The notes beneath the pieces are model-generated. The model did not search any database, was not told the origin of the DNA, and was given only the letters and a program-made list of their open reading frames with translations. A stretch of 64,000 bases of DNA, from positions 1 to 64,000 of the forward strand of contig NZ_JAIQXU010000015.1 in the NCBI RefSeq assembly GCF_020166395.1. Direction: 5' to 3'. Below are positions 32,945 to 41,707 of the stretch, piece by piece; the stretch's first letter is position 1, and every line of letters starts with the position of its first letter. Origin of the DNA: Deinococcus betulae. GTDB taxonomy: Bacteria; Deinococcota; Deinococci; Deinococcales; Deinococcaceae. Made by a program: the position numbers and the translations under genes.

Positions 32945-34534
32945 GTGACAGAGCTGGACCTCCCACATTTACAGGCCTTAAAAACCGATGGACATCTCGA
33001 ACTCCTGGCAGCACATCTTCTTCAGTTTGCGCGCACCATTACATCCAGAGACAACGCATTGATCCTGCGTCAGTTTGCAGATGAAATTCCTCAGGAATGG
33101 CGTAAGCAGGGTCAGTGGCCGTTAGCTCTGGCATGGATTGGGTTGCGCTCTATGGATTCGCCTCTTATTGAGTTCGCATTGACAGGAGGGCTTGGACAGC
33201 AAGAGGCCTTCTTTCGGGGCATTCTGGCCCTCAGACGTCAAAAGCTAGCTGAAGCCGCTGAACTCACGGCGGGAACCAGGAATAGTTCCGACCCTGTAAT
33301 GCGTGCCATTGCCCTTCAAATTTATGGGCAGTCGCTCCTTCACAGCGGCAGAGCTGGTTGGGAACAGATTTATTTGCAGGCGATTGCTACTGCAACTGGC
33401 CGGGACCGTGGCCTCATCCGTAATGCTTACGCCTTAGCTCTGGCTAAAGACCCTGCCAGAGCCCGAGTTGAATTTACGAATGCACTGACGGATGTACGGG
33501 CCGACCCTTTCTGGAGAAGCGAAATCTGGGGCCAGATTGCCTACATTGATCTGCAAGCAGGGCAATATGCCAGCGCCAACCAAGCATTTGAGCGCTCACT
33601 TGAAGCAGCAAGGCAAGAAAAGCTTGAAAGCTCTATTCACAAGCTCTATCTCGGACGGGCCTCTCTCTTCGCCGCATTGGGTGCCTATCCCTGTGCGATT
33701 TATTGGTCATCAAAGGCGGCGGGAAAACGGCTTTACCCCACGCAATACTGTGAAAGTCAAGTGGCAGATAGTTTCGTTCTCGCTGCTTGTGGTCGCCGTT
33801 CAGAAGCCCTAGAACTTATTACTAAACTAGCTGCTGATATGGGTGTGTTGTATGAAGGCCAGCACTTCCTTCTTTCTGCGTTGTCAGCTTTGCGGGCCTT
33901 GGTGGGAGATCTAAGCGGCGCGCGTGAAGCACTCATCCGAAGTGAAAGTACCTCTAGTATCGAACATTTCCGCTACACCATTGCTCTGGCCGAACTCTAC
34001 CGGCAGGAAGGCGATCTGGTGCGGGCGCAGGAGACCATGAACCAGGCCGACAGCCACCTGCTGCCCAACATGCGCACCCTGGGCCGCCTCTTTCCCGAGG
34101 TCTACGCCCTACGCGGCGTGGTGGTCGAGACGCCCCCTTGGACCATTCGCTGCTCGCTGGCTGGACCAGTGCGGGTGTGGATGTACGACATCGAGCTGTC
34201 GCTGCGGCCCACCCGGCCGGCGGCGGGTCTGCTGGCCCTGCTGCTCACCTGCGGCGGCCGGGTCTCGCGTGAGCGGGCGCTGGACGCCCTCGACCTGCCT
34301 GGCCGCACGCCTGATGCCCGGCGCAAGGCCCTGAGCACCGCCGCTGCCGAGTTACGAGAAGTCCTGGGCTGGCCCGGATCGGTACAGGTGAGTGGCGGTG
34401 TCCTGGCGCTTTCCGAGGAACCGGTCTGGCTGGACCTTCTTTTCCCTGCGCCGGGCCGGGAAGACCTGTTCTGCGAGGGCCGGTACGATCCGTGGATTGT
34501 GGACTGGCGAGCTGAGCAAGGTGTAATCAATTAA
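32945..34534 (+). CDS. TPR-like protein with C-terminal winged-helix (SARP-like) domain, compositional mosaic
   Basis: 529 residues. The front (to about 390) is all-helical, with TPR-like pairs such as 'GQIAYIDLQAGQYASANQAFERSLEAARQEKLESSIHKLYLGRASLFAALGAYP'. The back (about 400-490) looks like an OmpR/SARP winged helix: 'SLAGPVRVWMYDIELSLRPTRPAAGLLALLLTCGGRVSRERALDALDLPG' and 'ARRKALSTAAAELREVLGW'. In most SARP proteins the DNA-binding part comes first, so this order is reversed. Base composition changes sharply near 33990: the front is around half G+C while the back matches the host. It is probably a transcriptional regulator. The target is unknown. Confidence 0.7.
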   Translation: MTELDLPHLQALKTDGHLELLAAHLLQFARTITSRDNALILRQFADEIPQEWRKQGQWPLALAWIGLRSMDSPLIEFALTGGLGQQEAFFRGILALRRQKLAEAAELTAGTRNSSDPVMRAIALQIYGQSLLHSGRAGWEQIYLQAIATATGRDRGLIRNAYALALAKDPARARVEFTNALTDVRADPFWRSEIWGQIAYIDLQAGQYASANQAFERSLEAARQEKLESSIHKLYLGRASLFAALGAYPCAIYWSSKAAGKRLYPTQYCESQVADSFVLAACGRRSEALELITKLAADMGVLYEGQHFLLSALSALRALVGDLSGAREALIRSESTSSIEHFRYTIALAELYRQEGDLVRAQETMNQADSHLLPNMRTLGRLFPEVYALRGVVVETPPWTIRCSLAGPVRVWMYDIELSLRPTRPAAGLLALLLTCGGRVSRERALDALDLPGRTPDARRKALSTAAAELREVLGWPGSVQVSGGVLALSEEPVWLDLLFPAPGREDLFCEGRYDPWIVDWRAEQGVIN

Positions 34535-34601
34535 ATTGATCTGAGAATCTCTTCTCAAAAGATCAGACGAAAAGTGGACGGCAGAATGACAGGGTGAGGT
34601 C

Positions 34602-35564
34602 ATGCCGGCCTCCTCGCCACAACCTGACGACATGCAGCGCACACAGCAGCTTTTCCTGCTCGCTCGCCTCTTGCGGCGTGCGCCCATGACCCATGCTGAC
34701 TTGCTGGAGGCGACCGGGTTGGAAGAAGAGGTGCTTGGCAACCTTTTGACCGAGCTGGCCACGTTGGAGCCCGAGTTGCAACAGGATGAACACTTGCACT
34801 GGAGGCTCGGGGCTCCTGAATCCACATGGACGGCGGCGGAGCGCCTGACGCTCCACCGAGGCCTGAGCGCTCTGGCGACACGCGGAGCTGAGCCGACCGC
34901 AGCGCTGCATGCGTTGGCCCACCGTCTGACGGCCCCCTTGCCCACTCATGTTCAGGTGGCGCTGCCTCCTCTGCCCCAGCCTGCACAGCAGACGCTGGCC
35001 CCAGAGCAAGTGCTTCCGCTGGTCACGCAGGCGTGGTTGGGTGGCCACGCTCTGCAATTCGAGTATCTGCGACCAGGCCGGGCCCAGTCACGCCGCCGCG
35101 TCACCCTTCAGCCGCACCTGATTTGCGGGCACCCCGTCACGCTGGAACTGCTGGTGGTGGGCCGCGAACTGAACGGGCGCCGTCCCCAGCGGACCTTTCG
35201 CCTGGCCCGGATGCTGGGGGCGCAACTTCACCCTGGGCGGCCCGCTGCGGCGCCCGTGCCTGTCCCGACCTGCCCTGCCGCCAGCGCTGTGACCCTGCGG
35301 TTCACCGGACAGGCCCGGCTGCGGGTCATCGAAGGGCGCGTGCCGCATCTGAGCGAGCCCATCATCAATCCTGACGGCAGTGTGGACGCCACTTTACAGG
35401 CCCCTCACGACGGCCGCGCCGCCCTGCCCTGGATTCTCAGCTGGGGCGGCGGCGCCGAGGTGCTGTCCCCAGCGCCGCTGCGGGCCCAGTGGCAGGCCGA
35501 ACTGCGCGCCGCCCTGACCGCCGCCCAGCGCCCACCCACACAGTTTGGCGCCGGAGCCGCGTAA
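34602..35564 (+). CDS. WYL-domain transcriptional regulator
   Basis: 320 residues. An N-terminal helix-turn-helix ('RTQQLFLLARLLRRAPMTHADLLEATGLEEEVLGNLLTELATL') precedes the WYL-type Sm-like fold ('ALQFEYLRPGRAQSRRRVTLQPHLICGHPVTLELLVVGREL' with 'QRTFRLARMLGAQL', about 148-207) and a WCX-like C-terminal domain. The exact W-Y-L triad is replaced by F-E-Y-L. WYL regulators sense nucleic acid or nucleotides and control DNA-damage and defence genes. It follows the mosaic regulator by 67 bases on the same strand. Confidence 0.8.
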   Translation: MPASSPQPDDMQRTQQLFLLARLLRRAPMTHADLLEATGLEEEVLGNLLTELATLEPELQQDEHLHWRLGAPESTWTAAERLTLHRGLSALATRGAEPTAALHALAHRLTAPLPTHVQVALPPLPQPAQQTLAPEQVLPLVTQAWLGGHALQFEYLRPGRAQSRRRVTLQPHLICGHPVTLELLVVGRELNGRRPQRTFRLARMLGAQLHPGRPAAAPVPVPTCPAASAVTLRFTGQARLRVIEGRVPHLSEPIINPDGSVDATLQAPHDGRAALPWILSWGGGAEVLSPAPLRAQWQAELRAALTAAQRPPTQFGAGAA

Positions 35565-35894
35565 AACAGGGTGAAGCCAACCCTGAGCAGACCTCTCAAC
35601 CTGCAGCACCGTGCGAGCTATTCCGGTCAGACAGTGTTCTTCATGGCATGGATGTTCAGCGGAGCATTGCTCACTCCGCAGAGAACCTCGGCCGAATCAT
35701 CAAGCGACGGGCAATTTCTCCGCACTGTCTCTCCCTTACACAGCCTGCTTGCCTTCTGACCCGCTTGAGTTTTGTGCCCGCCATATCAGTGTGTTCCTGC
35801 CAGAGCAACCACCCGCAGAAGGTGGTTGCTCTGGCAAAATGATTGTTCACACACTCAAGAGACGTTGCGTCCAGCCTTCTCCCAATGAGCCTGC
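35565..35894. other. Intergenic region with strong hairpin
   Basis: A 330-base gap between genes pointing towards each other. It contains GCGGAG/CTCCGC around a GAGCATTGCTC core (near 35660-35680), which resembles the hairpin of the dispersed repeat, and the long hairpin at 35798-35836. No ORF with coding character was seen. Confidence 0.4.
35798..35836. terminator. 16-bp perfect hairpin, possible terminator between convergent genes
   Basis: TGCCAGAGCAACCACC pairs perfectly with GGTGGTTGCTCTGGCA around a 7-base loop. Only AAAAT follows on the plus strand and no T tract is present on either side, so a classical terminator is doubtful. It may be a terminator without a U-tract or a repeat-derived structure. 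Confidence 0.45.
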
Positions 35895-36671
35895 TCAGCC
35901 GGCTTCCTGAGCATCAGCCCAGGCAGTCACAGCGGCACTCTGGTAAGCCGCCAGGCCAGGCCCAGCCCGGTCAATGTTGCGGGTGAAGCGGTCATCCTGC
36001 ACCCACATCTGCGCCAGGCCGCGCATCATGGCCGGCGGAGCGTCGTAATAGCGGGCCTCAATATGCGCGTGGTGCTGTGCAGCCACCGCCTGCGCCTGTG
36101 GGCTGTCCGGCGCCACGCCAGCGGCCATCAGGGCCAGATACTGGCTGTAGATGTGGTCCATCTCGGCCTTGACCGCTTCCCAGTCGGCCTTTGTGTACCG
36201 AGCTGTTTTGGCCTTGCTCTGCCGGTAGGCGTCCGTGTCGCCCCAGCGGGCCTGGACTTCGGGTTCGTACTGCTCGGGGTCAAAGCCGTCAAAGACAGCC
36301 TTTACGTCTTCATTGTTCATGGGGTCTCCTGGACTGGCCAGCATCGCCAGCACGGCGTCAATCGTCGCCTGGGTGCGCCGCTGCTGCTCTTGCAGCAAAG
36401 ACAGCTGGGTGGTCAGCGCCTGCTGCTGCACGGCGCTCGGGGCGGCCAGCAGCGGCTCAATGTCGTTCAGGGCAAAGCCCAGTTGGCGGTAGGTCAGCAC
36501 GGCGCGCAGCCGCGCCAGGTCCGCTGGGGTGTACAGCCGGTAATTGCCCTCGCTGCGCTCGCTGGGACGCAGCAGCCCAATGTCGTCGTAGTGGTGCAGG
36601 GTCCGCACGCTGACGCCGGTCAGCAGCGACACCTCGCCCACCGTCCAGCGCGGCGGGGATTGGCGCTCCAA
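35895..36671 (-). CDS. TipA-like MerR-family transcriptional regulator
   Basis: 258 residues. The MerR helix-turn-helix is at about 8-76 ('WTVGEVSLLTGVSVRTLHHYDDIGLLRPSERSEGNYRLYTPADLARLRAVLTYRQLGF'), a coiled-coil dimer helix follows, and then the TipAS antibiotic-recognition domain (about 120-258, 'ARWGDTDAYRQSKAKTARYTKADW' and 'AQHHAHIEARYYDAPPAMMRGLAQMWVQDDRFTRNID'). Relatives bind thiopeptide-type drugs and activate efflux or resistance genes. The TTG start is fixed by AAGGAGGT six bases upstream; a much longer in-frame reading to 37322 is antisense to the dehydrogenase pseudogene. Confidence 0.9.
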   Translation of the reverse strand: MERQSPPRWTVGEVSLLTGVSVRTLHHYDDIGLLRPSERSEGNYRLYTPADLARLRAVLTYRQLGFALNDIEPLLAAPSAVQQQALTTQLSLLQEQQRRTQATIDAVLAMLASPGDPMNNEDVKAVFDGFDPEQYEPEVQARWGDTDAYRQSKAKTARYTKADWEAVKAEMDHIYSQYLALMAAGVAPDSPQAQAVAAQHHAHIEARYYDAPPAMMRGLAQMWVQDDRFTRNIDRAGPGLAAYQSAAVTAWADAQEAG

Positions 36672-36776
36672 AAGCCCACCTCCTTCTGTCTGGCAGCGTA
36701 GGCCCTCACGCGGCGTCAGGGTCAAGTGGTAAGTGAATTGGCCGAGGAGACGCCTCCAGACCGCAGACTGAACTGG

Positions 36777-37786
36777 ATGCGCCTGGTTGCCCACGCCCCC
36801 AACCGCCTGCGCTGGGACGCCGTGCCAGACCGGCCGCCTGGTCCCGGCGAGGTGAGTGTCCGCACGCACTTCAGTGCCCTGAGCGTCGCGTCGGAACTGA
36901 CCCTTCTGCACGCTGGCCCCTTTCCAGCGGCGCTGGGCTATCAGACCCTGGGAACGGTTGAGGCAGTGGGAGCAGGCGTGACCCTGACACCCGGCACGCG
37001 CGTCGTGACCACGCTGGGCCACGCTTCCCACGGTTTTCACCCCGCCGGGCGAGTGGTGCCGGTGCCGCCGCACGTCTCTGACCGCGCCGCCCTGTGCGCC
37101 ATTCTGGGCGAGGAAACCCACAAGGGCCTGCGCAAGGTCAGGCCGCGTCCCGGCGAAGCGGTGCTGGTGGCGGGCGCAGGACTGCTGGGCCTCCTCAGCA
37201 TCTTCAACCTGACCCGGCGCGGCGTGCATGAGGTTCATGTTCTGGAGCCGCGTGCCGACCGCCGCGCCCTGGCCCTGACTTTTGGGGCCGCCGCCGTCCA
37301 CGCCCCTGGCGAGCTGCCGCACGACAGGTTTCAGGTGGGTGTGGAGTGCAACGCTTCCCCGGCCGGGTTTACCGAACTGGTGTCACACCTGGCACCCCGG
37401 GGGCGCTGTGTGGTGCTGTCCTGGCAGAACCCAGCGCCGTTGGCGCTGGGGCGAGCGGAGCGAGTCGCTGTGTCCAGACGGCGGTCGAAGTGGAATGGAT
37501 GGTGGCGCTCTCCCACCATCCATGCAACGCAGTACCGCCGTCAGATGGGAATGGCGGCGCCCTCAGCCTGCCGCCCGCCTTTCACCAGCGGGAGGTGCAG
37601 GTGGTGGGCTCCAATGACGGCGAAGATTACGCGGCCTACGCGCACTGGCTGTGGGCCCACGCCGACCCGCTGCTGGACCACCTCTTTCCGCTAACGATCA
37701 GGCCGGCCGATCTCCCAGCGCTCTATTCCCAGTTACAGGCCCAGGAGCGGCCCGTCAGCGCGGTGGTGGACTGGCGGGGGCGCTAG
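36777..37786 (+). pseudogene. Zinc-type alcohol dehydrogenase-like gene, frameshifted by an insertion
   Basis: The first part (to about 37449) reads as an MDR-family reductase: 'RPPGPGEVSVRTHFSALSVASELTL', 'ALGYQTLGTVEAVGAGVTLTPGTRVVTTLG', the cofactor loop 'AVLVAGAGLLGLLSIFNLTRRG', ending 'RGRCVVLSWQNPAPLALG'. The last part continues in another frame from about 37558: 'ALSLPPAFHQREVQVVGSNDG' to the stop at 37786, which is exactly the expected C-terminus. Between them lies a roughly 108-bp palindromic element (see 37450). No catalytic zinc cysteines are seen, as in the zinc-free subgroup. The gene is very likely inactive. The start is uncertain: ATG 36777 (CAGACT seven bases upstream) or 36726. 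Confidence 0.75.
37450..37557. repeat. Palindromic insertion element inside the dehydrogenase gene
   Basis: A nested inverted repeat: outer arms GACGGCGGT (37478-37486) and ACCGCCGTC (37533-37541), inner arms ATGGATGGTGG (37495-37505) and CCACCATCCAT (37513-37523) around a 7-base loop. The protein on either side joins well if the segment is removed. It encodes nothing and is not an obvious relative of the five dispersed repeats. Its ends are approximate. Confidence 0.6.
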
Positions 37787-37796
37787 GGTGAGGCAC

Positions 37797-38516
37797 ATGA
37801 CGACCTTCCAAACAGGCTTCTGGCAAGGCTTCCGGCTGATGCTGCCGCTGTGGCCTGGGGTGGTGCCGTTTGCGGTGGCCTACGCCGTCACGGCGCGCGG
37901 CGCGGGCCTGAGCCTGTGGGACACCTGCCTGATGAGCCTGACCGTGTTTGCCGGGGCCAGCCAGTTCGCGGCGGCCGGGCAATTTGTGGGCAGCACGCTG
38001 CCCCTGGGCGCCGCACTGGCGCTGGTGGGCACCACCTTTCTCCTGAACGCCCGGCATCTGCTTTACGGCCTGAGCCTGTCACGGCAGCTGCCGCTCAGTG
38101 GCCGTCAGCGCATCCTGGCCGCGCAGTTCCTGACCGACGAGGCGTTTGGCGTGGTCACCGTGGCGGGGACGCGCACGCCGGGGGGCGTGACCTTCGCGCT
38201 GCTGCTGGGCGCCGAACTGAGCCTGTACGCGGCCTGGAACGCCGCCACCTTGCTGGGTGCCCTGGCCGGCCAGGTGCTGCCGGGACCAGCGGCGCTGGGG
38301 GTGGGCGTCATCTTTCCTCTAGCCTTTTTAGGGCTGCTGGTGCCGCTGCTGCGGGGCCGCCCCGAGGTGCTGGTGGCGCTGGTGGCTGGACTGGGGGCGT
38401 GGGCTCTCTCGGGCCGGGTGCCGGGTGGGCTCAGCATTCTGCTGGTCGGGGTGGGCGGGGCGCTGCTGGGCGCCTGGCTGGTGACCCGCCGCGCGCCAGC
38501 TGCGGAGGCCGCGTGA
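37797..38516 (+). CDS. azlC: AzlC-type branched-chain amino acid exporter, large subunit
   Basis: The larger subunit of the AzlCD exporter (LIV-E family), an inner-membrane protein of about 239 residues. Family motifs include 'GVVPFAVAYAVTARGAGLSLWDTCLMSLTVFAGASQFAA', 'TTFLLNARHLLYGLSLSRQL' and 'FLTDEAFGVVT'. Six or so membrane helices follow. ATG 37797 is favoured, since TAGGGT lies seven bases upstream; a GTG nine bases earlier is possible. The stop overlaps the azlD start by four bases. The pair exports branched-chain amino acids or analogues, opposite in direction to the LivHMGF importer at the left edge of the window. Confidence 0.92.
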   Translation: MTTFQTGFWQGFRLMLPLWPGVVPFAVAYAVTARGAGLSLWDTCLMSLTVFAGASQFAAAGQFVGSTLPLGAALALVGTTFLLNARHLLYGLSLSRQLPLSGRQRILAAQFLTDEAFGVVTVAGTRTPGGVTFALLLGAELSLYAAWNAATLLGALAGQVLPGPAALGVGVIFPLAFLGLLVPLLRGRPEVLVALVAGLGAWALSGRVPGGLSILLVGVGGALLGAWLVTRRAPAAEAA

Positions 38517-38872
38517 GCACCTGGGCCGTCATTGGGCTGATGTGGGCGGTGACCTTCGGGCCGCGCCTGCTGGGCCTGAGCCTGGGGCGCCTGGAACTGA
38601 CGCCCTTCTGGCACGCCTTCTTGCGCTTTGTGCCAGTCAGCGTGTTTGCCGCGCTGATTGTGCCCGAGATTCTGGGCAGCCCCGAGTGGCTGCGCCGACT
38701 GGTGGGGGCCGCCGTCGCCGCGCTGCTCGTCTGGCGCCAGGGCAACCTGGCCGTGGGTCTGCTGGGCGGCTTCGGGGCGTACTGGCTGGCGCGGGTGGGT
38801 GGCGGGGCTGTAGCCTCCTCACGCGGGCCTGACCTGTCCCAGCGCCAGCGCGCTATGCTGCGGGGCGCATGA
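38513..38872 (+). CDS. azlD: AzlD-type branched-chain amino acid exporter, small subunit
   Basis: 119 residues and four membrane helices ('WAVIGLMWAVTFGPRLLGLSL', 'FLRFVPVSVFAALIVPEIL', 'LVGAAVAALLVWRQGNLAVGLLGGFGAYWLA'). The motif FVPVSVFAALIVPE and the R-x-L-P-F-like start are characteristic of AzlD, the partner of AzlC. The GTG start overlaps the azlC stop, and its own stop overlaps the following ATG, so translation of the three genes is coupled. Confidence 0.92.
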   Translation: MSTWAVIGLMWAVTFGPRLLGLSLGRLELTPFWHAFLRFVPVSVFAALIVPEILGSPEWLRRLVGAAVAALLVWRQGNLAVGLLGGFGAYWLARVGGGAVASSRGPDLSQRQRAMLRGA

Positions 38873-40494
38873 CGGACCAGGGCAGCGGCAAAGTAATAGA
38901 CGGCAAATACGAGGTGCTGCGCGAACTGGCCGTGCAGGGGTCAGTCACGCTGTCCGAGGTGCGCGCCGCCGAGGGCGTCACCCGGCAGGTGGCGTGGTTT
39001 AACGTCGCCTCCCCGGCCGAGCGGCAAGCCTTTCACACCTACCGCTCGGCCCTGCGCGCCCTGGCCCCCGCCGGCCTGACCGATGTGGTGGCGCGGCCCG
39101 GCGCCTATTACGCGGTGTGGCAGCCGGTGGCCGGGCAGCCGCTGGACACCGCCCTGGCCCAGAAGGTCAAGCCGCAGGAACTGATTGACGGGGTGCAGGC
39201 CCTGAGCGCCCGCCTGGCCGAACAGGGGTACGCCCTGGACGACGCCCAGGTGGTCGTGGAGGGCACCGAGCCGCGCCTGGCTTACCTCACCCCCCTGCCA
39301 GCCCCCCGCTCCGCCGAGGACCTTGCGGCGCGCAACGCCCGGTTCCTGACCCCACTGCGGGGCGGGCGCGTGAAAAAGAAACGCGAGCCGGGCGGCTGGC
39401 TCACCTTTATTCCGGGCCTGCTGCTGCTGGGCGGCGCCGGTTACCTGGGCGCGCAGGCCGCGCAAACCTACCTGAACCCCCCGGTGCGCGAGGTCATCGC
39501 CGTGACGGGCCAGGACGCCCTGCGCGGCGCGCGCCTGCTGGCCAAAGCCGGGTTCCGCGTCACCTACAACGAGGGGCAGGCGGGCGGGCGCCCGATTGGG
39601 TCGGTCATCCGCCAGGACCCGCCCGCCGGCACCAACCTGCCGGTGGGGCGCCTGGTCACGCTGACGGTCAATAACCCCCCCGCTATCGAGGTGCCGCGCC
39701 TGGAAGAAATGAACCTGGATCAGGCGAGAGACGCCCTCAAAGACCGCGCCATGACGGTGGGCAAGGTTGTAAAGGTGGACGGCACCCTGACGAGCACCCC
39801 TGAAGGCCGCATCGTGGCGCAGCTGCCTGAAGCCGGGTCCAGCGCCCAGCAGGGCCAGCCGGTGCAGCTGATGGTCAGCACCGGTATCAGCGGCAAGGAA
39901 ACCTGGCTGCCCAACCTGGGCGGTATGACCTATGACCAAGCCCGCGAATACGCGCGCGCCGCCGGCCTGGTGGTCACGTCGGTGACGCCGCAGCCCAGTG
40001 ACCGGGCGGCGGGCACGGTGCTGGAACAGACGCCCGCCGCCTTCGTGCGGGTCAAGGTGGGCAGCGCCGTGAAATTGACGGTGGCCACCTCGCGCTACAG
40101 CGCCCCCAGCCGCCCGGCGGGCGACCTGCCGCTGCCGCCTGCGCCGCTGCCCACCGTGCCCGAGCAGCCCACCGAACCCGAACCGGCCCCTGTGGACAGC
40201 GGCGTGACTGACCCGGTGGTTCCCGACCCCCAGCCCGTCACCCCCGATGAGATTCCACCTGTTCCCGTGACCGAAAGCCGCAGTGTCAGTTTCGCCTACA
40301 CCTTTCCCACCGACCTGCCGGAAGGCACCTATACCCTGGCCGTGCAGGACGAGACGGGCGAGCGCCCCCTGGACTTCAGTTACGCGGCGGCCGACATCGC
40401 CGGGCAGCGCGCCACCACCACGGCGACGGTGACGGGCGACGCCGTGTTCATCATCCGGCGCGACGGGGCGGACTTCGCCACTGTCACGCCCTGA
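38869..40494 (+). CDS. PASTA-repeat membrane protein with degenerate kinase-like domain
   Basis: 541 residues. The cytoplasmic front (about 1-165) resembles a PknB-type Ser/Thr kinase ('VIDGKYEVLRELAVQGSVTLSEVRAAEGVTRQVAWFNV'), but lacks the invariant lysine, the HRD loop and the DFG motif, so it would be a pseudokinase. One membrane helix (about 176-200) leads to three PASTA domains (about 209-270, 272-340 and 345-408), which usually bind peptidoglycan stem peptides. A Pro/Glu-rich linker and a C-terminal beta domain ('SVSFAYTFPTDLPEGTYTLAVQDETGERPLDF') complete it. It may sense cell-wall state without phosphorylation. Confidence 0.82.
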   Translation: MTDQGSGKVIDGKYEVLRELAVQGSVTLSEVRAAEGVTRQVAWFNVASPAERQAFHTYRSALRALAPAGLTDVVARPGAYYAVWQPVAGQPLDTALAQKVKPQELIDGVQALSARLAEQGYALDDAQVVVEGTEPRLAYLTPLPAPRSAEDLAARNARFLTPLRGGRVKKKREPGGWLTFIPGLLLLGGAGYLGAQAAQTYLNPPVREVIAVTGQDALRGARLLAKAGFRVTYNEGQAGGRPIGSVIRQDPPAGTNLPVGRLVTLTVNNPPAIEVPRLEEMNLDQARDALKDRAMTVGKVVKVDGTLTSTPEGRIVAQLPEAGSSAQQGQPVQLMVSTGISGKETWLPNLGGMTYDQAREYARAAGLVVTSVTPQPSDRAAGTVLEQTPAAFVRVKVGSAVKLTVATSRYSAPSRPAGDLPLPPAPLPTVPEQPTEPEPAPVDSGVTDPVVPDPQPVTPDEIPPVPVTESRSVSFAYTFPTDLPEGTYTLAVQDETGERPLDFSYAAADIAGQRATTTATVTGDAVFIIRRDGADFATVTP

Positions 40495-40499
40495 GCGCC

Positions 40500-41633
40500 A
40501 TGATTTACCTGGACTACGCCGCCACGCACCCCATGACCCCCGAGGCGCTGGCCGCCTACGCCGCCGCCGCCGCGCTGCCCGGGAACCCTGCCAGCATTCA
40601 CGCCGCCGGTCAGGCCGCCCGTGAGCGGCTCGAAGAGGGCCGCGCCCGCGTGGCGGCGGCGCTGGGTGTGGACCCCCGAACCCTGCTGGCGAACAGTGGC
40701 GGCACCGAAGGCGACAACCACGTGCTACTGGGCGTCACGCGCGCCTGGCAGGAGGTCCACGAACGCCCGGGCCACTTGATCACCACGCCCACCGAGCATT
40801 CGGCGGTGCTGGCCCCGGCCCGCGCCCTGGCCGCGCAGGGCTGGGCGGTCACGTGGCTGACCCCCGACGCCTCCGGACGCTACGACCCAGCCGAGCTGGC
40901 GGGCGCGCTTCGACCAGATACGGCGCTGGTGTCTATTCACTACGCCAACAACGAACTGGGAACGGTGCAGGACACGTCCGCACTGGCCGCTCTGGCCGCG
41001 CAGGCGGGCGTGCCCTACCACACCGACGCGGTGCAGGCGCCGGGGGTGCTGCCGGTGAACCTGCCGGCCTGGGGCGTGAGCTACGCCAGCTTCAGCGCGC
41101 ACAAATGGGGCGGGCCGCGCGGGGTGGGCTTTCTCTATGTGGCGCGCGGCGCCGACTTGCCGCCCCTGACCCTCGGCGGCGGTCAGGAGGGAGGCCGGCG
41201 CCCCGGCACCCAGGACACGGCGGGCGTGTACGCCGCCGGTGTGGCCCTGACCCACGCCGAGGCCGCGCGTGAGGCGACATTTGCCCACCTGACAGCCCTG
41301 CGGGAGCGCTTTGTGGCCGCTGTTCAGACCATTCCGGGCCTGCGCGTGAACCACGCCCCAGAGGGCAGCCCCAAGGTGGCCAGCGTGACCCTGCCGGGCG
41401 CCGACGGCGAGGCCCTGCTGATGAACCTGGACATGCTGGGCATCGCCGCCAGCGCGGGCAGCGCTTGCAGCGCCGGCACCATGCAGCCCAGCCACGTCCT
41501 GACGGCCATTGGCCTGAGTGAGGCCGACGCCCGCGCCACGCTGCGCTTCAGTTTTGGGGCCGCCACCACGCCTGCCGAGGTGGACGCTGCCGCCCAGGCC
41601 CTGACCCAGGCAGCAGCCTGGAGCCGGAGCTGA
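40500..41633 (+). CDS. Cysteine desulfurase (NifS/IscS-like)
   Basis: A PLP enzyme that takes sulfur from cysteine for Fe-S clusters or thiolated tRNA. In its 377 residues, 'IYLDYAATHPMTPEAL' opens the fold, 'TEHSAV' holds the PLP-stacking histidine, and 'SAHKWGGPRGVGFLY' carries the PLP lysine (about K202). The catalytic cysteine (about C323) is in 'ASAGSACSAGTMQPSHVL', on the longer loop of group I (NifS/IscS) enzymes. No scaffold gene (iscU/sufU) or mnmA-like partner is adjacent. It follows the PASTA gene by five bases, so it belongs to the same operon as azlCD. Confidence 0.93.
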   Translation: MIYLDYAATHPMTPEALAAYAAAAALPGNPASIHAAGQAARERLEEGRARVAAALGVDPRTLLANSGGTEGDNHVLLGVTRAWQEVHERPGHLITTPTEHSAVLAPARALAAQGWAVTWLTPDASGRYDPAELAGALRPDTALVSIHYANNELGTVQDTSALAALAAQAGVPYHTDAVQAPGVLPVNLPAWGVSYASFSAHKWGGPRGVGFLYVARGADLPPLTLGGGQEGGRRPGTQDTAGVYAAGVALTHAEAAREATFAHLTALRERFVAAVQTIPGLRVNHAPEGSPKVASVTLPGADGEALLMNLDMLGIAASAGSACSAGTMQPSHVLTAIGLSEADARATLRFSFGAATTPAEVDAAAQALTQAAAWSRS

Positions 41634-41707
41634 CAGGGGCACTCTAGACTGAGGCCTAAAGGCAGCACTTGACTCCGCCCACGTTGCTGTCTCTTGCAGC
41701 CGCTCTA

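Noticed and set aside
36672..37322. N-terminal extension of the MerR regulator to 37322
   Set aside because: The extra 217 residues are antisense to the dehydrogenase gene, and a strong ribosome binding site sits before the TTG at 36671.
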